Shown piece after piece: positions 36,001 to 42,545 of a DNA stretch of 64,000 nucleotides. The notes beneath the pieces are model-generated. The model had not been told where the DNA came from and searched no databases. It saw only the letters and a program-made list of their open reading frames with translations. The DNA is from a virus. The stretch spans positions 1-64,000 of the IMG/VR virus record IMGVR_UViG_3300021142_000021. The stretch is one strand, 5' to 3'. Position 1 is the first letter of the stretch. Every line of letters begins with the position of its first letter. The position numbers and the translations under genes are program-made.

Positions 36001-37178
36001 AATGGAATATCCAATTGCAAATTGGCCCAGATTATCCTGGTTTATCTTATGATACACCATCTTATATTTTAGATGCACAAACATTTATTGACAACATAGA
36101 TCAATTTGTTTCAAGAGAAGATGTATATACCGTACCATTAACTTTCTACGATTCAAGTAAGGTAGGGTATTCGGCATTATTTCCTTATACATTTAACTTC
36201 AATGATATAAATTTAAGTAATCCACAAAATATTGTCACACCGTATAATATAGTTGGAATTCAGATAGGTACGACTGTTCTACTATATGGGCAAGATTATT
36301 ATGTCGGGGATAACGATAATACAACATTTACTGTTTATTTCTATAATGATCCAGGAACTTCACCTACGCCAGTTGCACTTGTATGGTTTGATGGTGGTCA
36401 ACTATTAACAATGAATTCAGGCACTCATAAAGATGAAATTGCAAGAGGTTTCGCGACAGATGATCTAGTTATTAATGTTGATACAAGATTACCTGCCGAT
36501 ATATCAACTGGTATACCGACAGCATATGTAGGATGGGGAGATACCTGGGATTCTATCGCAAACCCTATAGCTCAAGCACTTGTAGATGCTGGCGGATCAG
36601 CAAGTATACCGTGGGACCCGGTGTTGGTACTAGAAATATTACCTAATACAATTAGCTCTAAGGAAAATTCAAATGATAGAGATGGTGCCAATTTCTATAG
36701 AAATGCAGAAATAGACTCAGCAACATTGGTATATGATTTATTGGCACCACAAGAACCTAATGAAAATATAGAAGTTATTACAGTGCTAGATATTAATCAT
36801 GTACTACCGGATCCGGGCGCAGATCACGGCACCATATGGATAGGTGGTGAAAGAATTGAATATAGAGTAAAAGAATTAGTTGCAACAAATACGTGGGAAC
36901 TCAAACTGATACAGAGAGGGACAATGGGTACATCAGCAACAGAACATACAGTTTTGATTCCTAGTCTAGCAGATCCGTTAGTCTTAGTGCCGAATCCAGT
37001 ATGGGTTGAGAGAAGCAATTACATGCCAACAACCTCTGATGTTGATGTGTGGAATGCATACGACACTACACCAAATGGGTCCGATAATATTACATCCGTT
37101 CCGATAGGTGGACTATGGTACGCACAGACACCGGAAGCCGTGTTCTTAAAACAAGAACAGGGCGTGAGTATACCTTAA
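27048..37178 (+). CDS. 7: Giant gp7-like baseplate wedge protein, 3376 aa
   Basis: A single 10.1 kb frame following gp25 and gp6 in the T4 wedge order. The N-terminus (LPAVFQTVTETKFFDATFDQIFSKRDSD, GYLGRRVAGNYNP, TWWQLEATAYAQD) matches the start of gp7-like proteins of aquatic T4-like phages. T4 gp7 has 1032 residues; this is more than three times longer. The body is beta-rich with many WVxxxF/YxxGD segments. Near residues 1890-2180 are GxGY repeats (DPGYGYLQSPVISI, GAGYTTPEVLI), a pattern common in phage fibre-like proteins. No separate gp8, gp9 or gp10 gene is seen downstream, so it may have absorbed peripheral wedge functions. A late box and a leader hairpin precede it. Confidence 0.75.
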   Translation: MTQYIKKLPAVFQTVTETKFFDATFDQIFSKRDSDLLAGYLGRRVAGNYNPVTDFYLPEPNKNRTWWQLEATAYAQDASSNKTNIFFYEDLLDNIEYYGGNILNQDRLFESEYYSFGPPIDYDMFINYQNYYWVEQGLTTITITGVTGADIIGKPSFNTNDVSGATPANLTITTGMSISLADDPLYSASHTVENIGGCIGIQLVPQFPDYTPGTIFEFLPWDGSILLSTGRIIDNTNWDASTWDTQTQPLAGDYITIERGSIDRNAWSRTNKWFHIDAITATIAATTTSFPVNATRALRPIIQFIADLTLFKSGTQFRADINYGFADISANVPILLATYQGVQASIVNAALGTDFVGGELVCFFNDKTTFGVWDISRWETPPGSWDAGNGVINDYIFQTSILPGGQIIFSPYTAWSTPILEGDILFITEDGPYNSALRGSTWYYSLGTWQEAHNDKISVNQPPEFQLYDHNGIGLDNPVTYPASTFNGSKIFSYKVDTTPGVTTDPVLGFGIIYTALGQASDIVFQNNLITDRYTYQTAELPINGYYYYKAVTDPVLYNNWNLYQPCPCNITPTPPANCLETSKQRVIDKFIIGYVSEFQFKLSVTPYGYTFGAGDIQPTADLSVSVNGNQIQNKIGGFIFSEINNSVYVDLTAYITNLLTTTQTQAPVVEVQTYTQGLLDPLAPGYFAIPQQLEANPNQLEISEISGSNLTEHFASIIANQIGEIGIAFGGNNNYRDTRKNRSVGTYILQNVAPVLKTMLVSSEDDLDFIAGERFSQDEYTKFKNKYLKTALQLINQGFNPVQYHNNTIVVSAWVEEILKVVNISNEFSNAFAYSYMIANGSAYLNETNNVPVSGLLTLTNYIDLSDARNALYIYDVTGQETLLVIGEDYEIVSMNPITVQFTANVPAGSAVVANLYKNPLPAYIPSTPSKIGAYPTYLPRMEWDTSYINPTNVIIGHDGSKTIAYGDYRDQLLLELEKRIYNLIQYKFRHQYYLPLRVESVKSGYFRQTRYSRQEYLGVTESYLNKWASKNRANYRANDWYSASLDPAVVPSFVPGSGNIWKLYNYSYAVNATTQPLNLPGNWKGIFQYYYDTIYPDTRPWEMLGFSEQPVWWVDQYGTDWSSINALLWADLEHGIIRQGPCAIYDPVTLLPQEQPMWARPGLSAIIPVDAAGEIIPAMTIFDIAFSGNYYEPFDHFDAEWKYGDGSPVEQAWMSTSAYAFSVQEFLFLMRLAPYGELLWDTVGTELSSGMITDPLVFFPDPVPELPVMSTSNWQFVQNDTFTSADPFFAWMRPKNADQIVHAETVNNVVQIRYGYQRWISDRILFLGKDITTTFGQKVRTLDVNLANKLAGFTNKDTTNLYIESVSPNATTTSLIIPSTNFQCILHKSPVVDTYSYSGVIIRALADGTFAVYGYDLLNAEFTVFDRSDATLIDVSIGGTPAPFLYFTAGATYNQGDIVRYNGVYYVSLVTQTVQKFISKGYQKLKSLPIIGGVSAIYKPASLATITKIPYGSILKTAQEVFDLMIGYQAYLESRGWQFQDVNQDTNILSDWLYCAKQFLFWINTNWAPDASIQLSPLANSATLIVSHGYPNDVESLSNGVYSILDKYGVAIPPNNTTTNRDARLITVEPTTLSSGGIFYLQVNTSETEHIIIIDNTTSFNDTVYSPLLSARQQRLRFNGFRSNGWYGKMEAPGYLVINSQLVPNFDTIVDSMRYFYDPNIVIDNPSLEALGHHLIGYESKSYLDNLQVANNIQYLFYQGAIRQKGTTQAFDKLFRSTKVQSNEIIQVFEEWALKLGEFGNTIEQVSTEFILQPEQNTGEVVVARLNYIPSTIGFVKQISILNAVNTYVTVPKVIISAPDASPSDPNLTEALRQAKAYIVLSATGQISRVDITDPGYGYLQSPVISIDSSPTIFSIPDQLYSVWQGSIISDNVLDNIINIDIDQTDVWTVRPADPAYSLEFPVTPQINYSLPNAGYVNFNDITWTSFDVTQTAVNWGTASLNPGVNDTVWVAKNFIEDWSVYKMAEFTENWIVTKDNNDDLLLLTDYGVVSTLSVLVVQAGQATATAELIGTAILTVTPSNTGGYYYTIPSVSIFNTNGAAPTTLAEVTAILSEGSKGIITGYTVSVSGAGYTTPEVLIDAAPPALGSGAVLEPVVDRYGRIVSVNIIEAGIDYTVVNTVIAARAIPGSLSDIDATFSITTSVVGEILTVEVMNKPGNTHGLPVNSGYAPVANVTIIPELWNSVVGDRTDFGNMIVLQQVIDGTPVGSNNYTVGILPYTTTDYNDPGTYTDPDTLITYNAYYLTTLAGVNITSSDIGNYADFTDMLLYKTMRFPVTPDWGYPPSYIQYNDKIWVDDVDGKWNVLTWLFVYEWGILTPFRQQEPLINTSLFESASIFASDTRNELIQLPIYDPFKSILPGPAKQNIAYISEQDPASYNVTADATLFSENITFANRQVGQLWWDLSSTRYTYYEQPRSLKMENGTLVYDETALDNLVYRRNNWGQLFPGSIIAIYEWVQSSVPPALYTGTGTPRDITTYVQVTTSNRFTSATVTNYYFWVLNTTDKPNIENRTMAAQDVALMLQSPMSQGFAFFCPIQQTSTNNSYIFYNVQNILSYQGDNVQIQYRLAERNDQKHTQWAFFREGDPASIITDQFWNKMVDSLCGYSALLPATGESIDGIPTWTSLPWDSAGWDTSFWDNADYGVILPVPDPKLSEGEKYGIDYRPRQGMFVNLPSARQIFTQAANQLLVYIPIRDNNPGWGASIPTWNLTTSTDIYYGIYWTYTDWYAVGYENVTPNIVFQTLQNAKDALTAGLLKVEDIVEVSNGTTDGRWALYAVSQLNPNIPVLSLTLVGIESSAINLMNSIYTTTGVYSLSTELRALLNAFRLEVMVDAFIVDQNELFFSMMNYVMSEQKNPNWLFKSSYIYVKENNIPLTQTQLYVPDQITNILQFITDSKPYHTQIRDYTSTYLTTDIAAGTAIDSHKWNIQLQIGPDYPGLSYDTPSYILDAQTFIDNIDQFVSREDVYTVPLTFYDSSKVGYSALFPYTFNFNDINLSNPQNIVTPYNIVGIQIGTTVLLYGQDYYVGDNDNTTFTVYFYNDPGTSPTPVALVWFDGGQLLTMNSGTHKDEIARGFATDDLVINVDTRLPADISTGIPTAYVGWGDTWDSIANPIAQALVDAGGSASIPWDPVLVLEILPNTISSKENSNDRDGANFYRNAEIDSATLVYDLLAPQEPNENIEVITVLDINHVLPDPGADHGTIWIGGERIEYRVKELVATNTWELKLIQRGTMGTSATEHTVLIPSLADPLVLVPNPVWVERSNYMPTTSDVDVWNAYDTTPNGSDNITSVPIGGLWYAQTPEAVFLKQEQGVSIP

Positions 37179-37196
37179 TAAACTAAGTAGATAATA

Positions 37197-37349
37197 ATGA
37201 TGATAAATAATGAAAGTAATGATAGAGAGCAGGCACCTGAACCTAAAAAAGATAGCGGTATCGTTGATACAGCGCACATGGACGTTCAATGTCATTTGAT
37301 AATAAAAGATAAAGATACTGGTGAAGTGCTAGTAAATAAAAGGGGTTAA
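37197..37349 (+). CDS. Small 50-aa protein, partial duplicate of next gene's start
   Basis: A short frame of 50 codons between gp7 and the next structural gene. Its C-terminal part (LIIKDKDTGEVLVNKRG) resembles residues 14-29 of the following protein (KIIDKDTKEVLVDTHN). At DNA level 37311-37337 and 37402-37428 match at about 22 of 27 bases, so a tandem duplication is likely. A late box GATAAATA (37202-37209) lies inside its first codons, so late RNA would miss its start; no good ribosome binding site is present. It may be a decaying duplicate or a small accessory protein made from read-through RNA. Confidence 0.45.
   Translation: MMINNESNDREQAPEPKKDSGIVDTAHMDVQCHLIIKDKDTGEVLVNKRG
37202..37209 (+). 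promoter_or_regulatory. Late promoter box GATAAATA
   Basis: GATAAATA lies about 140 bases before the gene at 37351, within the first codons of the small 50-residue frame. It would give the structural gene a leader of about 135 bases. Confidence 0.5.
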
Positions 37350-37350
37350 G

Positions 37351-38121
37351 ATGCAAGATATTTTTCGTGCTTCCATCCAGGGTTTCGTTAAGATTATAGA
37401 CAAAGATACTAAAGAAGTACTAGTAGATACACATAACGACGTCCTTTATGGAAATATGTCGGCTGCGCTGGCACACGCATTAATTGGTAATTCTGATAGT
37501 TTCTTGTACTATATGGGGTTTGGTAATGGTGGTGCATACATTGGGACGACCGGAACTATATCATATAAACCATCTTTAGGTGGTACAGGGAGTCTAATTA
37601 AGAATCCTACGGCTAATTTATATAATACAATCTATGTAAAAAAACTATCAAACGATTCAACAGACACACCGAGTTATGATCAACTATCAAGAGCATATAT
37701 TTCAGCTGAAAATTATGCAACAAATTACGAAGATATTATCGTGGATGTTACAATCGGTTATAGTGAACCACCGGTAGGAATTACTGCTTCTACTATTATT
37801 CAGCAGACTGCTTTAGATAATTCTACATTTGTAGGAAATAGTTCTATAGTTAACAGTGGTGCCGCAACAGACTTCACAGCAAACCAACTTGTATTTAATG
37901 AGATTGGATTATTTGCAGGTTCTAATAACTTATTTGTTGGCGGGTTTACCCAAAATATATCTGATGTTGATAATTTTATTACACAGACTCCTAATTTTTC
38001 AACTACGCCCGGTGCGAAGTCTAAATTAATGCTTACTCACGTTATCTTTCACCCAATACAGAAATCTGCTAATAGATCACTTGAAATCGTATATACCCTT
38101 AGAATACAAATGGGTGCATAA
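37351..38121 (+). CDS. Virion structural protein, 256 aa
   Basis: A beta-rich protein without recognised catalytic motifs. The N-terminus (SIQGFVKIIDKDTKEVLVDTHNDVLYGNMSAALAHALIG) and the C-terminal LMLTHVIFHPIQKSANRSLEIVYTLRIQMGA resemble conserved structural proteins placed after the wedge genes in aquatic T4-like phages. NEIGLFAGSNNLFVGGF is typical of tail or fibre subunits. It starts just after a GGGG-containing binding site and is followed by a late box for the next gene. Probably a baseplate-periphery or fibre-attachment protein; the exact role is unknown. Confidence 0.6.
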   Translation: MQDIFRASIQGFVKIIDKDTKEVLVDTHNDVLYGNMSAALAHALIGNSDSFLYYMGFGNGGAYIGTTGTISYKPSLGGTGSLIKNPTANLYNTIYVKKLSNDSTDTPSYDQLSRAYISAENYATNYEDIIVDVTIGYSEPPVGITASTIIQQTALDNSTFVGNSSIVNSGAATDFTANQLVFNEIGLFAGSNNLFVGGFTQNISDVDNFITQTPNFSTTPGAKSKLMLTHVIFHPIQKSANRSLEIVYTLRIQMGA

Positions 38122-38123
38122 GT

Positions 38124-38131
38124 GATAAATA
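38124..38131 (+). promoter_or_regulatory. Late promoter box GATAAATA
   Basis: GATAAATA lies 24 bases before the ATG at 38156. Weak pairing of the AAGG site (38140-38143) and start region with ATATACCCTT (38091-38100) is possible but poor. Confidence 0.6.
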
Positions 38132-38155
38132 ACAAAACAAAGGAATTTTAAGTAT

Positions 38156-38734
38156 ATGGCATATACAATTCATAAATCAGATGGTACCGCAGTAACGGTC
38201 CCCGATAATGCAATCGATCTTGCATATTACAATCAATCCGGTGGAACTACAGGGTTAGGTCAAGGTACACAATTAGTTGGTAGAAATACAATTGACTACG
38301 GTGCACCTATTGCACAAAATTTCTTGCAAATGGTAGAAAATTTCGCAAGTTCTACAGGATTCTTTCCTAGTGATGCAACAGCATTACAAGGTCAGCTATG
38401 GTTTAATAAAACTCTTGGTGCTTTATATGTGAGAACAACTGGTGCCACATCAGGTGGAATAGCAAACTGGCAACAAATTGTTACATTAGACGCTACAGGT
38501 AATTCTACAATTAATGGAAATTTACAAGTTAACGGAACTGAAAATATTACTAGTGACCTAACGGTAGATGGATCAATCACAGCAGAAGGTGGATTACACG
38601 TGCCTGTGATATTTACTGCCTTACCTGTCTTACCACAAGTGGCACTAAATGGTGATATGATGGTTGTCGGTTCGGTTATATCGATTTATGCCGGTGGTGC
38701 ATGGAATCAGATCTTCCCAGCAATCTATTCTTAA
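38156..38734 (+). CDS. Tail-fibre-like structural protein, 192 aa
   Basis: A 192-residue protein with LQGQLWFNKTLGALYVRTTG near residues 80-100 and a stretch of short beta repeats (STINGNLQVNGTENITSDLTVDGSITAEGGL) near 118-150. These are common in trimeric fibre or whisker proteins of T4-like phages. The N-terminal half (DLAYYNQSGGTTGLGQGTQLVGRNTIDYG) is conserved in such proteins. It has an AAAGGAA site and its own late box. It is likely a short fibre or fibre-associated subunit. Confidence 0.6.
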   Translation: MAYTIHKSDGTAVTVPDNAIDLAYYNQSGGTTGLGQGTQLVGRNTIDYGAPIAQNFLQMVENFASSTGFFPSDATALQGQLWFNKTLGALYVRTTGATSGGIANWQQIVTLDATGNSTINGNLQVNGTENITSDLTVDGSITAEGGLHVPVIFTALPVLPQVALNGDMMVVGSVISIYAGGAWNQIFPAIYS

Positions 38735-38747
38735 GGTGGAAAGATAA

Positions 38748-39722
38748 ATGACCTACCAACAATACGGCACAATACAGGCTTCAACATATAATGCATTTTC
38801 AGCTATCGCGAATAGCATTTATGCAGATACAAATGCGGGCACAACTTCATATACAAGCGCATCTTATGGGTATGGTCAAACTGCCTTATCCACCTCCATA
38901 GCAAGCGGCGCAAAAGTACAAGCGGCTGAATGGGCGGCATTATTTTCTGATATATCGAAATGTGGAAATCACCAAGGCACTACTGTTGTACCGCCATTAC
39001 CTGGAGTCGGACCAGGATGGCCTGCGCCAGTGACTGGATCTACTACTCTACCTGTTGCCGGTAGTGCTATTACAGCATATAATAGTCCAGCTGGCGCACT
39101 TACGACATTACTTAATACTCTTATCACAAATAGATTTAATTTGTATGCAGGTCAGACTTCTGTCGTAAATATGCCATCAACACCTTTTGCAGCACCTTCT
39201 TGGACACATACGTTAACATATACATTCACAGCAACTTTTAGTGACTGGGATCATGCTAGATATTTCTTCAATGCCGGCGGCGCAATTTATATCTCTGGTG
39301 CTCACCCAGGTGTATCTGGTGATGATGCCGAATGGAACGGAATGTTAACCAGTATGAGTCCTTTAGTGTTTAATTATGGTGCCACAACACCAAATACCGG
39401 GACTCCTGGATCTATCGGAGGATTCTGGAACACAGGAACTACAAATCCGTTAACATCAGCATATCAAACAATATATACGCAAACATATGCTCTTTCACCA
39501 TATTCTGGAAGTTATATCCAAGTAAATGCTAAATTAGGTGCTGCCGCCGGATCAGCAGGTACTACGGTAATTACATTCCAGGTAGTCTTCTTCCAGGCAG
39601 ATTCGGGAACACTTTTTGCTGCAAAGACAGGAACTACAATGACACCAGCATACAGAAATTCTGCAGGTGCGGTTCCTACAACTGCACCTGTACTTGCAAG
39701 TCTAGGATTTGTTGCTACCTAA
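38748..39722 (+). CDS. Virion structural protein, 324 aa
   Basis: A Ser/Thr/Gly/Ala-rich, beta-type protein of low complexity and nearly free of Lys and Glu, as in receptor-binding or decoration proteins. It starts 13 bases after the fibre-like gene, with a GGTGGAAAG site, and so shares its transcript. Segments such as WTHTLTYTFTATFSDWDHARYFFNAGGAIYISG and ITFQVVFFQADSG suggest a jelly-roll-like fold. No catalytic motif is seen. It is the last structural gene before the glycan island, separated by a hairpin with a late promoter. Confidence 0.55.
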   Translation: MTYQQYGTIQASTYNAFSAIANSIYADTNAGTTSYTSASYGYGQTALSTSIASGAKVQAAEWAALFSDISKCGNHQGTTVVPPLPGVGPGWPAPVTGSTTLPVAGSAITAYNSPAGALTTLLNTLITNRFNLYAGQTSVVNMPSTPFAAPSWTHTLTYTFTATFSDWDHARYFFNAGGAIYISGAHPGVSGDDAEWNGMLTSMSPLVFNYGATTPNTGTPGSIGGFWNTGTTNPLTSAYQTIYTQTYALSPYSGSYIQVNAKLGAAAGSAGTTVITFQVVFFQADSGTLFAAKTGTTMTPAYRNSAGAVPTTAPVLASLGFVAT

Positions 39723-39741
39723 ATAATAGATCACATCCTAC

Positions 39742-39785
39742 AAGCCTCCGTTAACACTATAGATAAATAGAGCAAACGGAGGTTT
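39742..39785 (+). promoter_or_regulatory. Hairpin with late promoter in loop and RBS in 3' arm
   Basis: CCTCCGTT (39745-39752) pairs with AACGGAGG (39775-39782), extendable to 11 bp with flanking A-T and one G-T pair. The 22-base loop contains GATAAATA (39762-39769). GGAGG in the 3' arm is the ribosome binding site of the ATG at 39789. Upstream RNA would form the stem and mask the site, and the following TTTT could also cause partial termination; late RNA starting near 39776 keeps only the open site. Confidence 0.75.
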
Positions 39786-39788
39786 TCC

Positions 39789-40148
39789 ATGGAAGAAAGA
39801 TTACAACAAGCACTAGAGTTTGCTAACTATAGACAAACTCTCAACAACCAACTCCACAAAGTAAAAGTTAAAGCCGAGGGGCTTCTAATGTTTGCTAAGA
39901 ACGGAGGCAATTTTACTGTTAATCAAGAACTAATTTGTTTCTTAGATTATCTAGTACGCACTGGAGTAACTGAAGCAAATATATTAGACATTGATAATAC
40001 TCCTGTTAAAATTGAAGATATTGCTAGTTTTTCTAAAGATATAACACGAAGATATTTTGAAGTAACAGATGATTACCTAAGAGAGTATCAGTCCATTAGA
40101 AAATTAAGAAATGTTAAATCTATTATCGGTGTAAAGGTTGAAGAATGA
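39789..40148 (+). CDS. Small unknown protein heading glycan island
   Basis: A 119-residue, mostly helical and charged protein with no recognised domain. The N-terminal helix MEERLQQALEFANYRQTLNNQLHKVKVKAEGLLMF could form a coiled coil. Its GGAGG ribosome binding site lies in the hairpin at 39742-39785, so it is probably made only from the late promoter there. The stop overlaps the next ATG (ATGA), and as first gene of a long coupled operon its translation may set expression of those following. Confidence 0.65.
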   Translation: MEERLQQALEFANYRQTLNNQLHKVKVKAEGLLMFAKNGGNFTVNQELICFLDYLVRTGVTEANILDIDNTPVKIEDIASFSKDITRRYFEVTDDYLREYQSIRKLRNVKSIIGVKVEE

Positions 40149-41047
40149 GCCGCGGAGTATTAATGTTCGCACACAACAATACTGAAATTGATTATTTCAA
40201 AATTGCTTGTGCTAATGCGTTAATGGTTAAGAAAAATCTTAATGTACCTGTTACGCTGATAACTGATTCAGGCACTGCAGATTGGGGTAAGTCAGCTTTA
40301 GGTAAAGATTTTGTAGATAGTTGTTTCGATAACATCATTGAAGTAAATAGAGACTGGATGTTTAAAAATACACGAAATTTTTCTGATACGTCATATTCTA
40401 CAAAATCTCTACAGTTTTATAATTGCGGTCACGGTGCAGCCTATGAGTTATCACCGTATGATGAGACTCTACTTATTGATAGTGATTATCTAATTATGAG
40501 TTCAGCTCTAAGTAAATGTTGGGACAGTAAATACGATGTAATGATTAATCATAAAATATTTTCACCTCTTGATGCGAAACCATATACACAAAATGTAGAT
40601 GAACTAAGTATTACTCTTTATTGGGCAACTGTGATTTATTTTAGAAGATCCGATCTTGCCAGACATCTGTTTTCTCTGGTAGAAGATATTCAACTAAATT
40701 ACGGATATTATAGAGATCTATACTGTTTTTCGAGCAGCATGTTTAGAAATGATACAGCATTTAGTATAGCAATACATATGCTAAACGGATTCAACAGCGA
40801 AGAACCTATCATAAGTGAATTACCTATTGTAGGATTGTTAATGTCCTGGGATAGAGATGATATTTATTGTATTAATGATATAAATGATATTACTCTCTAT
40901 ACTGAAAAAGTTAAACAATCAGGAACATATATTTTAACAAGATTAAAAGATACAGATGTCCATATTATGAATAAATGGGCAATAAGTCGCCACATAGATC
41001 GTATAATCGAATTATATAAGGAAATCACATGTCAAGAGGCTACTTAA
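40145..41047 (+). CDS. Glycosyltransferase-like (GT-A) protein, 300 aa
   Basis: A protein with the layout of glycogenin-like GT-A enzymes: MSRGVLMFAHNNTEIDYFKIACANALMVKKNLNVPVTLITD at the N-terminus, then SPYDETLLIDSDYLIMSS near residues 107-124 with a DSD motif in the place of the metal-binding DxD. The acceptor and sugar are unknown. It is paralogous to the next gene (MSRGYLILSQ..., DETIILDADMLF). Start overlaps the preceding stop as ATGA, and its end overlaps the next gene by 19 bases. Confidence 0.65.
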   Translation: MSRGVLMFAHNNTEIDYFKIACANALMVKKNLNVPVTLITDSGTADWGKSALGKDFVDSCFDNIIEVNRDWMFKNTRNFSDTSYSTKSLQFYNCGHGAAYELSPYDETLLIDSDYLIMSSALSKCWDSKYDVMINHKIFSPLDAKPYTQNVDELSITLYWATVIYFRRSDLARHLFSLVEDIQLNYGYYRDLYCFSSSMFRNDTAFSIAIHMLNGFNSEEPIISELPIVGLLMSWDRDDIYCINDINDITLYTEKVKQSGTYILTRLKDTDVHIMNKWAISRHIDRIIELYKEITCQEAT

Positions 41048-41880
41048 TTCTCTCTCAAAGTACAAAGAAGGATAATTATACTAGATTAGCATATGCACTA
41101 GCATTAAGTATTAGAAATTCTCAAAGTACCGAAAGTAATGTGGCATTAGCCACTACTGACGTCAATCTTCCAGATAAGTATCTCGAAGTTTTTGATCACG
41201 TAATAGATATACCGTGGACAGATCAGGCTGAGTATTCTAAGTGGAAAATTGAGAATAAATGGAAATATTATTACATGTCTCCTTTTGATGAAACAATTAT
41301 TTTGGATGCTGATATGTTATTTCCGACTGATATCAGCCATTGGTGGGATACTCTATCTAAGAAAGACATATGGATTACAGATAAACCTAGAACATTTCGC
41401 GGCGAAGTAATCACATCAAATAGATATAGACAGTCATTTGTTTCAAATGAATTACCGAATGTACATACAGCATTTATGTATTTTAAGAAATCAGAAATTG
41501 CGGCGGAATTATTTAAAATGGTAGAATTAATTTTTGAAAATTGGGAAAGATTCTTCTATAATTATATGGACGAAACTCGTCCAAAATATCTATCAGGTGA
41601 TGTTGCTTACGCATTAGCAATTAAAATATTAGGAATAGAAAAGGAATGTTTCGGTAATTCAGATCTTGTGCCGTCATTTGTACACATGAAATCATTTTTA
41701 CAGAATGTTGATGAAAAATTCTTAACAGACGATTGGACACAACATTTTCCTACGTATTTTGCCGAAGACGGGACATTTAAGGTAGGCAATTATCAGCAGA
41801 CATTACCGTTTCATTATCAAACTAAATCATGGTTAACAGATGAAATGATTGATATCTTAGAAAAGAGGCTCGACATATGA
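41029..41880 (+). CDS. Glycosyltransferase-like (GT-A) protein, 283 aa
   Basis: Paralogue of the preceding gene, with MSRGYLILSQSTKKDNYTRLAYALALSIRNS at the start and a clear DxD motif in SPFDETIILDADMLFPTDISHWW near residues 84-106. The C-terminal part (YLSGDVAYALAIKILG, FVHMKS) fits the acceptor region of GT8-like enzymes. A GGAAA binding site precedes the ATG. The ATGA at its end couples it to the next gene. The two tandem paralogues probably act on related acceptors. Confidence 0.65.
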   Translation: MSRGYLILSQSTKKDNYTRLAYALALSIRNSQSTESNVALATTDVNLPDKYLEVFDHVIDIPWTDQAEYSKWKIENKWKYYYMSPFDETIILDADMLFPTDISHWWDTLSKKDIWITDKPRTFRGEVITSNRYRQSFVSNELPNVHTAFMYFKKSEIAAELFKMVELIFENWERFFYNYMDETRPKYLSGDVAYALAIKILGIEKECFGNSDLVPSFVHMKSFLQNVDEKFLTDDWTQHFPTYFAEDGTFKVGNYQQTLPFHYQTKSWLTDEMIDILEKRLDI

Positions 41881-42545
41881 ATACCTTAGTTTTAATGTAT
41901 GTCTTCTATGATAAGAATGGAGATATCAAGGCAATCACACCGATATTGGATGAAAACTTTTCTATTAACTTTTCATCAGCGACTTTTCCATTGGCCGAAG
42001 TAGAAATGTTTTTAACAGCACAGAGTAGTACATTTGATTATCAAGTAAAACAAATTGACAAAGTTTCTGGCACAACCTATAAGATTGTTAAGAAACAAAC
42101 TAATGTAACCTATACAAGAACATTAGATTCATATTTAACTAAAGTAGATGATGTTAAACGTCATGAAACTATTCTTACCATAACAAATATCACAGACGAT
42201 AGTGTTATATCAGTGGAAATTAATAAAGATTTTAAGGAATTATATATCAAAAACGAATGTTCCGAAGAACAACAAGAAAGTATTGCTACTTTTTTTACTA
42301 GCGGGCCGTCAGTGGTATATCTAACAAAGAAGAATAATCCATATCATTTATTATTCTCTTTTACCTTCACGCCAATAGATCTTATTAGAGTGGATAAGTT
42401 GTATTTCAACTATACAGGGGATTATACTGATACAAGTACAAGTGTTTATACGAAGAAACTCATAATCGGCTATGGATACAAAGAGACTAATAAGAAACAG
42501 TTACGTATACAAAAAAGAGGTATAAAATGGCTTTCAGATCGTTAA
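41877..42545 (+). CDS. Unknown protein, 222 aa
   Basis: A soluble, beta-rich protein with no motif that I recognise. It has many Thr, Lys and Ile residues and short amphipathic strands (DYQVKQIDKVSGTTYKIVKKQTNVTYTRTLD). Coupled to its neighbours by an ATGA overlap upstream and an 18-base overlap downstream, it probably works with the adjacent glycosyltransferases, or is a structural protein that they modify. No better assignment is possible. Confidence 0.6.
   Translation: MNTLVLMYVFYDKNGDIKAITPILDENFSINFSSATFPLAEVEMFLTAQSSTFDYQVKQIDKVSGTTYKIVKKQTNVTYTRTLDSYLTKVDDVKRHETILTITNITDDSVISVEINKDFKELYIKNECSEEQQESIATFFTSGPSVVYLTKKNNPYHLLFSFTFTPIDLIRVDKLYFNYTGDYTDTSTSVYTKKLIIGYGYKETNKKQLRIQKRGIKWLSDR

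Noticed and set aside
38091-38157. A fourth masking hairpin around the late box at 38124.
   Set aside because: Only 6 + 4 bp, mostly A-T, with an eight-base asymmetric internal loop. Not convincing by eye.
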